This document shows positions 1 to 4,795 of a stretch of 5,352 bases of DNA, piece after piece. Origin of the DNA: Allobosea sp. (GTDB lineage Bacteria; Pseudomonadota; Alphaproteobacteria; Rhizobiales; Beijerinckiaceae). The stretch is taken from the NCBI GenBank assembly GCA_021732895.1, contig JAKFWE010000261.1, positions 1-5,352 of the forward strand, in the 5' to 3' direction. A model generated the notes under the pieces. It ran no database searches. It was given only the letters and a program-made list of their open reading frames with translations, and was not told the origin of the DNA. Numbering within the stretch: the stretch's first letter is position 1; each line of letters starts with the position of its first letter. A program made the translations under genes and the position numbers.

Positions 1-414
1 GTGGTGCATCTCATCGCCGACGCCGGCTTCGAGAACTACAACACCACGATAAACATCTCGCGGAAGATGGTCGATGAGAAGAAGGACCTGGTGCAGCGCT
101 TCGTCACCGCCTCGCTGGAGGGCTGGGCCGAATACATGAAGGCGACGCCCGCCAACGCCGCCGCCAACGCCCAGATCCTGAAGGACAATCCCGACATGGA
201 TCAGGAGAAGATCGACTACGCCGTCAAGGTGATGACCGAGAAGGGCATCGTGCTCTCGGGCGACGCGCTGACGCTCGGCGTCGGCGCGATGACCGATGCG
301 CGCTGGGGCAGCTTCTACAAGACGATGACGGAAGCCGGCGTCTTCCCGGCCGGCATCGACCTGAAGAAGGCCTACAGCCTCGAATTCATCAACAAGGGCG
401 TCGGCAAGGCGTAG
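1..414 (+). CDS. ABC transporter periplasmic substrate-binding protein, NitT/TauT (NMT1/THI5-like) family, 3' part only
   Basis: The reading frame is open from the first base of the window to a TAG at 412-414, so only the last 137 residues are seen. The GTG at base 1 is very unlikely to be the start, because family members are usually about 310-350 residues with an N-terminal export signal. The visible part has the mixed helix/strand C-terminal lobe of NMT1-like binding proteins. It includes a long helical stretch (about residues 26-75, with KKDLVQRFVTASLEGWAEYM) that matches the usual hinge-proximal helix followed by the 'leave post / delay' region. It ends in a Lys/Gly-rich tail. The protein would capture the solute in the periplasm and deliver it to the permease encoded downstream. 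The family call rests on overall pattern and on the NitT/TauT-type ATPase and permease that follow. The ligand cannot be inferred: the family includes taurine, sulfonate, nitrate, pyrimidine and aromatic-acid binders. Confidence 0.85.
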   Translation: MVHLIADAGFENYNTTINISRKMVDEKKDLVQRFVTASLEGWAEYMKATPANAAANAQILKDNPDMDQEKIDYAVKVMTEKGIVLSGDALTLGVGAMTDARWGSFYKTMTEAGVFPAGIDLKKAYSLEFINKGVGKA

Positions 415-430
415 AGGCCGCATATGAGAT

Positions 431-550
431 GCGGGTCATCCCGGGCAAGCGGCGAAGCCGCGCCGATCCGGGATCCATTCCAGAACCTGTCCGGACAGCG
501 CTCCGGAATGGATCCCGGGTCTGCGCTGCGCTCCGCCCGGGATGACGCGC
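431..550. repeat. Nested palindromic intergenic repeat (REP/BIME-like), GTCATCCCGGGC family
   Basis: This block of about 120 bp lies between the binding-protein and ATPase genes. The outer arms GTCATCCCGGGC (435-446) and GCCCGGGATGAC (535-546) are a perfect 12-bp inverted repeat, extended outward by three more pairs after one mismatch (431-433 with 548-550). Inner arms at 468-481 and 505-518 are a perfect 14-bp inverted repeat (CCGGGATCCATTCC). The apex holds a perfect 12-bp palindrome, CTGTCCGGACAG (487-498). A side hairpin GCGGC-GAA-GCCGC sits at 449-461. In RNA this would form a long branched stem. It lacks a T-tract, so it is not a canonical intrinsic terminator. Similar GTCATCCCGGG-ended elements are widespread between genes in Rhizobiales; I recognise the type from memory, not from a search. 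It may protect the upstream binding-protein mRNA or reduce downstream expression. Confidence 0.85.
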
Positions 551-588
551 GTTTGGTGTGATAGCGACAGAAAACGGACCATCAGGCT

Positions 589-1404
589 TTGGACACGGCC
601 TTTCTGAGCACACCGACACCATCGCACGCCGCCAGCGGCCGGCCGCTCGTCCGGGTCCGCGGCGTCTCCAAGCAGTTCGCCAACGGCACGCTCGCCGTTC
701 GCGACGTCGATCTCAGTCTCGGCGCCGGCGAATTCGTCAGCCTGCTGGGTCCGTCAGGCTGCGGGAAATCGACGCTGCTGCGCATGATCGCGGGGTTGGG
801 GGCGCCCTCCAGCGGGACGATCGACTGGCCGTCGACGAGCCATGATGCGTCGGGGCGGCCCGAGCGCGATCTCGGCTTTGTCTTCCAGGACCCGACGCTG
901 ATGCCATGGGCGAGCGCGCTGGCCAACGTCATGCTGCCGCTGACCCTGAAGGGCGTGCCCAGGGGCGAGGCGGAAGGCCGTGCGGCGCAGTTCCTGGCGC
1001 TCGTCGGGCTGAAGGGCTTCGAGCGCTCCTACCCGCGCGAGCTCTCCGGCGGGATGAGGATGCGCGTCTCGATCGCGCGCGGTCTCGTGCTCAAGCCGAA
1101 AATCCTTCTGATGGACGAGCCTTTCGCGGCGCTCGACGAAATCACCCGCCACCGCCTCAACGACGATCTGCTCGAACTGTGGTGGAAGGAGAGGTTCACC
1201 GCCGTCTTCGTGACGCACTCCGTGTTCGAATCGGTCTATCTTTCGAAGCGCATCGTGGTGATGGCGGCGCGCCCGGGCCGCGTGATGGCCGATCTCGCCG
1301 TCGATGCGCCCTATCCGCGCGACGAACTGTTCCGCACCTCGCCGGAATACGCGCATCTGTGCCGCGTCGTGTCCGGCAAGCTCAAGGAGGCGATCGGATC
1401 GTGA
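589..1404 (+). CDS. ABC transporter ATP-binding protein, NitT/TauT (SsuB/TauB-like) family
   Basis: This 271-residue ABC ATPase would power import from the cytoplasmic face of the membrane as a dimer bound to the downstream permease. All core motifs are present in order: Walker A GPSGCGKST (54-62), Q-loop Q100, signature LSGGM (152-156), Walker B ILLMDEP (172-178), D-loop ALD (181-183) and switch His210. The LMPWASALANV stretch after the Q-loop (104-114) is typical of NitT/TauT ATPases. The signature is followed by RMRV where most relatives have RQRV, a mild change. The start is unusual. An in-frame stop lies at 562-564, and no ATG or GTG occurs before Walker A, so the TTG at 589 is nearly forced; only weak GGA/AGG sites precede it. 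Starting there gives an N-terminal extension of about 18 residues before the first beta strand. The gene follows the binding-protein gene after a repeat-filled gap of 174 nt. Confidence 0.93.
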   Translation: MDTAFLSTPTPSHAASGRPLVRVRGVSKQFANGTLAVRDVDLSLGAGEFVSLLGPSGCGKSTLLRMIAGLGAPSSGTIDWPSTSHDASGRPERDLGFVFQDPTLMPWASALANVMLPLTLKGVPRGEAEGRAAQFLALVGLKGFERSYPRELSGGMRMRVSIARGLVLKPKILLMDEPFAALDEITRHRLNDDLLELWWKERFTAVFVTHSVFESVYLSKRIVVMAARPGRVMADLAVDAPYPRDELFRTSPEYAHLCRVVSGKLKEAIGS

Positions 1405-1425
1405 TACGTGGCGTAGTTCGCTATT

Positions 1426-1516
1426 CCGTCATTGCGAGGAGCGCAGCGACGAAGCAACCCAGGGGGACGTGGAGATCTACGTCTCCTGGATTGCTTCGCT
1501 TCGCTCGCAGTGACGG
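1426..1516. repeat. Palindromic intergenic repeat, GTCATTGCGAGG family
   Basis: This repeat of about 91 bp nearly fills the gap between the ATPase and permease genes. The outer arms CCGTCATTGCGAG (1426-1438) and CTCGCAGTGACGG (1504-1516) pair with a single G-U wobble. The second arm pair, GAAGCAACCCAGG (1451-1463) with CCTGGATTGCTTC (1485-1497), has one C-A mismatch. The apex stem GACGT (1466-1470) with ACGTC (1479-1483) closes a small loop containing AGATCT. The whole sequence folds into one long hairpin with a GC-rich internal bulge. Elements with the GTCATTGCGAGG...GCAATGAC layout are very common between genes in alphaproteobacteria and other groups (recognised from memory). There is no T-run, so it is not a standard terminator. 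Its right edge touches the permease ribosome binding site. Confidence 0.88.
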
Positions 1517-1522
1517 GGAGGG
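1515..1522 (+). promoter_or_regulatory. Permease ribosome binding site overlapping the repeat edge
   Basis: The purine-rich GGGGAGGG ends 6 nt before the ATG at 1529, a near-ideal position. Its first two bases are the last two of the palindromic repeat (arm ending at 1516). Formation of the repeat hairpin in mRNA would therefore place a stable stem directly against the ribosome-loading site. Confidence 0.7.
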
Positions 1523-1528
1523 TCGTTC

Positions 1529-2410
1529 ATGACGGCCGCCACGGAACCGCATTCGCCTGCCCATGGCGGCACGGACGCCGAGGCCCGGCCGGTCTTCGCG
1601 ACGGAGCCGCGCATCCTCGGCCTGCCGGCGAGCGCCTGGCCGCGCATCCTCGCGCCTATCGTCATCGGCGTTCTGGCGCTGGGGCTCTGGGAGTTCGCCG
1701 TCTGGTGGAACGGCATCCCGCAATACATCCTCCCTGGCCCCATCCTGATCGCCCAGACGCTGGTCGCCGACTGGGGGACGCTGTCGGGCTCGCTCTGGAT
1801 CACGCTGCGCATCACCTTCACGGCGCTGCTGGCCGCCGTCGTGGTCGGCGTCTCGCTGGCCGTTCTCTTCACCCAGTCGAAATGGCTGGAGATGTCGCTC
1901 CTGCCCTATGCGGTGATCCTGCAGGTCACGCCGATCGTGGCGATCGCGCCGCTGATCATCATCTGGGCCGGCGACATTGATCTCTCGCTCCTGATCTGCG
2001 CCTGGATCGTCGCCTTCTTCCCGATCCTCTCGAACACGATTCTCGGGCTCAACTCGGCCGACCACAACCTGATCAACCTGTTCCAGCTCTATGGCGCGAC
2101 GCGCTGGCAGACGATGCGCCATCTCAAGCTGCCGGCGGCCTTGCCGTATTTCCTCGCCGGGCTGAAGATATCCGGTGGTCTGGCGCTGATCGGCGCGGTC
2201 GTCGCCGAGTTCGTCGCCGGCACCGGCGGCAGCGCCTCGGGGCTCGCCTATCGCATCCTCGAGGCGGGCTACCAGCTCAAGATCCCGCGGGTCTTCGCGG
2301 CGCTGATCATGATCTCGCTGTCGGGCATCGCGATCTTCCTGACGACGAGCTGGATTTCACATCTGCTGCTGCGGCGGTGGCACGAGAGCGCGCTGAAGCG
2401 GGAGAACTGA
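1529..2410 (+). CDS. ABC transporter permease, NitT/TauT (SsuC/TauC-like, BPD_transp_1) family
   Basis: This 293-residue inner-membrane permease would form the translocation channel, probably as a homodimer because only one permease gene lies between the ATPase and the oxidoreductase. After a hydrophilic cytoplasmic N-terminus of about 38 residues, six hydrophobic segments can be seen: roughly 40-60, 93-114, 124-146, 150-173, 209-232 and 254-280. The cytoplasmic EAA-type coupling loop lies at about 185-213, with LYGATRWQTMRHLKLPAALP, and fits the Q-loop groove of the ATPase. The PQYILPGP motif (64-71) before the second segment is typical of the SsuC/TauC group. The length is slightly above the usual 250-280 because of the N-terminal extension. 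The start is the ATG at 1529, supported by a strong ribosome binding site. The stop codon is followed after 1 nt by the oxidoreductase start, so the two are expected to be co-translated. The substrate is unknown. Confidence 0.93.
   Translation: MTAATEPHSPAHGGTDAEARPVFATEPRILGLPASAWPRILAPIVIGVLALGLWEFAVWWNGIPQYILPGPILIAQTLVADWGTLSGSLWITLRITFTALLAAVVVGVSLAVLFTQSKWLEMSLLPYAVILQVTPIVAIAPLIIIWAGDIDLSLLICAWIVAFFPILSNTILGLNSADHNLINLFQLYGATRWQTMRHLKLPAALPYFLAGLKISGGLALIGAVVAEFVAGTGGSASGLAYRILEAGYQLKIPRVFAALIMISLSGIAIFLTTSWISHLLLRRWHESALKREN
2400..2404 (+). promoter_or_regulatory. Ribosome binding site of the FAD oxidoreductase inside the permease 3' end
   Basis: GGGAG lies within the last codons of the permease gene, 7 nt before the ATG at 2412. 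With only 1 nt between the permease stop and this start, it supports the chosen start and suggests translational coupling. Confidence 0.7.
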
Positions 2411-2411
2411 C

Positions 2412-3803
2412 ATGAGCCACGTGATCGAACGCGAGACGAAGGCGGCCGAGCCGTCGCGTTACGACATCGCCGGTTTCCGGCAGGACGTCGCCGGCGTGCC
2501 GCTGGTCGAGGAGCGGCAGGCGGTGCGCAAGCGCTCGCGCGACTTCTTCTGGTATTCGCCGATCCTCAATGCGCAGCTTTCCGGCAAGTCGGCGGATATC
2601 GTCGCCTGCCCGCGCGACGAGGCGGACGTCGTCCGCATCGCCGCCTCCTGCGCCAGGCGGCGCATCCCGCTGACGGTGCGCGCCGCCGGGACAGGCAATT
2701 ACGGCCAGGCCGTGCCCTTGCAGGGCGGCGTCCTGCTCGACATGACGGCGCTGACTGGCATCGAATGGCAGAAGCCGGGCCTCGCCCGCGTCCGGGCCGG
2801 CTCGCGCATGGTCGATATCGACGCCGCGACGCGCCCGGAGGGCTTCGAGCTGCGCATGCACCCCTCGACCAAGCGCACCGCCACGATCGGCGGCTTCGTC
2901 GCCGGCGGCTCGGGCGGCGTCGGCTCCGTGACCTGGGGCGGCCTGCGCGAGCCCGGCAACATCCTGGCGGCGCGCATCGTCACGGTCGAGGACGAGCCGC
3001 GCATCCTGGAGCTGCGCGACGACGCCGCCCAGAAGGTCAACCGCGCCTATGGCACCACCGGCATCATCACCGCGCTGGAGATGCCGCTCGCCCCCGCCTG
3101 GCCCTGGATCGACGTCATCGTCGCCTTCGACGACTACATGGACGCCTTTGCGGCAGGCTACGAGGTCGCGCTGGCCGACGGCGTCGTCAAGAAGCTGGTG
3201 ACGCCGGTGTCATGGCCGATCCCGGCGCATTTCGGCGCGCTCAAGCCGCTCTGTCCCGAGGGCAAGAGCATCCTGATCTGCATGATAGCGGAGGCGTCGC
3301 TGGGTCCGTTCAAGGCGATCATCGGCGCGCGGGGGACGGTGACCTACGAGGCCCCCTCGGAGGAGGGGCCGGGCGCCACGCCGCTCTACGAATACACCTG
3401 GAACCACACCACCTTGCAGTGGCTGAAGGGCGACCGTTCGATCACCTATCTGCAATGTCTTTTTCCGCACGACCGGCTGATCGATAGCGCCCGCGAGATG
3501 ATCGCGCGCTTCCCCGACGAGGTGCTGGCGCATCACGAGTTCATCCGCTTCGGCGGCAAGGTCACGGCCAGCGCCCTGCCGATCCTGCGCTACACCACGC
3601 CCGAGCGGCTGAACGAGATCATCGCGCTGCACGAGGCGTGCGGCGTGATGATCGCCAATCCCCATGTCGTGACGCTGGAGGAGGGCAGCCGCCACAAGCG
3701 CGCGGACGCCGACCAACTCGGATTCAAGGCGGAGGTCGATCCGCACGGGCTGCTCAACCCCGGCAAGATGGCGAGCTTCGTTCCCGCCGCTCAGGCGAAA
3801 TAG
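2412..3803 (+). CDS. FAD-binding oxidoreductase, VAO/PCMH (GlcD-like) flavoprotein family
   Basis: This 463-residue soluble flavoenzyme is probably cytoplasmic, as no signal peptide or membrane segment is seen. The PCMH-type FAD domain (FAD_binding_4) spans about 60-225. Its PP-loop is VRAAGTGNYGQAVP (89-102), followed by HPSTKRTATIGGFVAGGSGG (150-169), which contacts the FAD pyrophosphate and isoalloxazine, and YGTTGIITALEMPL (213-226), which closes the domain. The C-terminal cap ends in DPHGLLNPGK (443-452), the usual terminal motif of GlcD/lactate-dehydrogenase-like members. The PP-loop lacks the RSGGHS-type histidine that carries covalent FAD in berberine-bridge enzymes, so FAD is probably bound non-covalently, as in GlcD. 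Relatives oxidise hydroxy acids, alcohols or aldonolactones. Here the substrate is unknown, but 1-nt spacing to an importer permease suggests it acts on the imported compound. The end overlaps the convergent gene by 13 bp. Confidence 0.9.
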   Translation: MSHVIERETKAAEPSRYDIAGFRQDVAGVPLVEERQAVRKRSRDFFWYSPILNAQLSGKSADIVACPRDEADVVRIAASCARRRIPLTVRAAGTGNYGQAVPLQGGVLLDMTALTGIEWQKPGLARVRAGSRMVDIDAATRPEGFELRMHPSTKRTATIGGFVAGGSGGVGSVTWGGLREPGNILAARIVTVEDEPRILELRDDAAQKVNRAYGTTGIITALEMPLAPAWPWIDVIVAFDDYMDAFAAGYEVALADGVVKKLVTPVSWPIPAHFGALKPLCPEGKSILICMIAEASLGPFKAIIGARGTVTYEAPSEEGPGATPLYEYTWNHTTLQWLKGDRSITYLQCLFPHDRLIDSAREMIARFPDEVLAHHEFIRFGGKVTASALPILRYTTPERLNEIIALHEACGVMIANPHVVTLEEGSRHKRADADQLGFKAEVDPHGLLNPGKMASFVPAAQAK

Positions 3804-4660
3804 GCGAGCTTCTCGCTGGTCGGCATGGCGTCGAGCGCGCGCAGATCGGCCTCCGACATGCTGGCGACCGGGATGACGGCCGGTTTCGCCGCCGGCGCAG
3901 GGTTCGGCTCCGGCTCCACGAAATCGAGATCGTCGTCGAGGATCGCGCTCGTCGGCACGCGCCGATGCGCCGGAGTGGGCTCCGGCTCCAGGACCGAATG
4001 AGCGGCGAGCGGGTTCTCGACGACGTCGACGTCGTAGCTCGACAGCGGCCCCGCAGGGCGCAGTCCAAGCTCGACCACGGGCCCCGGCGGCTCCGACGGC
4101 GCGAAGCCGACATCCTCGATCTCGCCTTCGCCGAAGGCGCGCAGGCTCGAATCGAGCATGGCGATCGTGTCGGCGATCTTGCCGATGCGCTGGGCCCCGC
4201 CTTCGACCACGGCGGCGGCGGCGTAGATTTCGGTGGCGCGCCGGTCGAGCCGGTCGCACTGGGCGCTGTCCGCGCCGGCCTCGCGCAGGGTCCAGGCCGC
4301 TTCCTGAATGCCTTCGGTCGCCGCGATGATGCTGGCGGCGGCGCCCTCCATGCGCCCGGCCAGGCCGGAGGACGAGCCTTCGGCGTGGCCGCTGATGCGC
4401 TCGAGATCGCTGCGCAGATCCATGATCAGCGCCGAAGCCTCGCGCAGACTGGAGTCGTTGACAGCCGGCTGCGGCGTGGCAGCCCCGACCGCCCGCTCGA
4501 TCCGGGCGATCGCGGTGAGCAGTTGCGTGGTGTCGGCCTGGCGATTGCGCTTGGCGAACTCGGCCATGAACCAGCGCCCGCGCGCGGTTTCCATGACGGC
4601 TGCGGCGATGGCGTCGTAGTCGGATTCGGTCAGCGCCGTCAGGGAGCGCGCATCGCTCAT
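3791..4660 (-). CDS. Conserved hypothetical protein with helical core, Pro/acidic linker and CheZ-like helix signature
   Basis: The protein has 289 residues and no signal peptide or membrane segment. The start is the ATG at 4658-4660, preceded by a CAGGT site 5 nt upstream. Residues 8-58 (LTESDYDAIAAAVMETARGRWFMAEFAKRN...ARIERAVG) form a helical block that I recognise loosely as conserved in Rhizobiales proteins of unknown function. Residues 72-175 are predominantly helical and suit a helical bundle or coiled coil. The helix at 145-170 contains VVEGGAQRIGKIADTI. Residues 180-265 form a low-complexity linker rich in Pro, Glu and Asp (EPEPTPAH, LDDDLDFVEPEPNPAPAAKP). A short predicted helix, SEADLRALDAMPTSEKLAYFA, closes the protein. 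This layout (helical bundle, acidic/proline linker, short C-terminal helix) resembles the CheY-P phosphatase CheZ, but the signature is degenerate. No chemotaxis gene is in view. Function is unassigned; the reading frame itself is well supported by composition and by its separation from the neighbours. Confidence 0.8.
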   Translation of the reverse strand: MSDARSLTALTESDYDAIAAAVMETARGRWFMAEFAKRNRQADTTQLLTAIARIERAVGAATPQPAVNDSSLREASALIMDLRSDLERISGHAEGSSSGLAGRMEGAAASIIAATEGIQEAAWTLREAGADSAQCDRLDRRATEIYAAAAVVEGGAQRIGKIADTIAMLDSSLRAFGEGEIEDVGFAPSEPPGPVVELGLRPAGPLSSYDVDVVENPLAAHSVLEPEPTPAHRRVPTSAILDDDLDFVEPEPNPAPAAKPAVIPVASMSEADLRALDAMPTSEKLAYFA

Positions 4661-4791
4661 GGCGAACCTGCTTTTGTGGACTGGCCGAATCGCTTTTCGA
4701 CAGTCGTGATGATTCGCCGGCCATCGTGCGGCCCGAATGCTTAAGGAAGTGCTGCCAGGCCGATGCTGTCCTGCTTGCCAAGTCCCGGGCC
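4661..4791. promoter_or_regulatory. Divergent intergenic region with imperfect inverted repeat
   Basis: These 131 bp separate the divergent 289-residue gene and the MFS transporter gene, so promoters for both should lie here. I see no convincing sigma70 -35/-10 pair on either strand. An imperfect inverted repeat is visible: TGGCCGAATC (4682-4691) against GATTCGCCGGCCA (4711-4723), with a few unpaired bases in the right arm. A third related half, GCCCGAATGC, lies at 4731-4740. It could be an operator or mRNA hairpin for either gene. The assignment is tentative. Confidence 0.35.
4666..4670 (-). promoter_or_regulatory. Ribosome binding site of the 289-residue gene
   Basis: On the minus strand CAGGT precedes the ATG at 4658-4660 by 5 nt. 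It is a moderate Shine-Dalgarno match and supports this start over internal ones. Confidence 0.5.
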
Positions 4792-4795
4792 GTGA
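4763..4795 (+). CDS. Possible 10-codon leader ORF coupled to the MFS gene start
   Basis: An ATG at 4763 opens a short frame encoding MLSCLPSPGP, ending at the TGA at 4793-4795. That stop overlaps the GTG start of the transporter as GTGA, the classic 4-bp arrangement of translationally coupled genes. A purine-rich AAGGAAG (about 4743-4749) lies 13 nt before the ATG, which is longer than ideal; a weak CAGG is closer. The transporter GTG has no purine-rich site of its own. The peptide carries one Cys and three Pro and shows no amino-acid run that would mark a classic attenuator. It could be chance, or the remnant of a longer N-terminus. Confidence 0.3.
   Translation: MLSCLPSPGP

Noticed and set aside
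431..550. Intrinsic terminator after the binding-protein gene
   Set aside because: The stem is strong but no T-tract follows, and the downstream gene has no visible promoter. A palindromic intergenic repeat is the better description.
1426..1516. Insertion sequence remnant or CRISPR unit
   Set aside because: It is a single self-complementary copy with no transposase, no target duplication seen and no repeat-spacer periodicity. It fits a short palindromic repeat family.
1421..2122. A 233-codon minus-strand frame across the permease gene
   Set aside because: It is antisense to clear transmembrane coding sequence, rich in Arg/Asp/Gln, and extends into the palindromic repeat.
2765..3487. A 240-codon plus-strand frame inside the oxidoreductase gene
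   Set aside because: It is a +1/+2 shadow of the FAD domain, made of Arg/His/Gly runs, with no independent ribosome binding site.
4674..4702. Sigma70 promoter for the MFS gene (TTGTGG as a -35)
   Set aside because: At 17-nt spacing the -10 would be TCGACA, too weak to call.
3638..4744. A 368-codon plus-strand frame antisense to the 289-residue gene
   Set aside because: Its composition is Arg/Gly/His-rich with no recognisable motif. The opposite strand has the balanced composition, a ribosome binding site and sensible boundaries. This is a GC-driven shadow.
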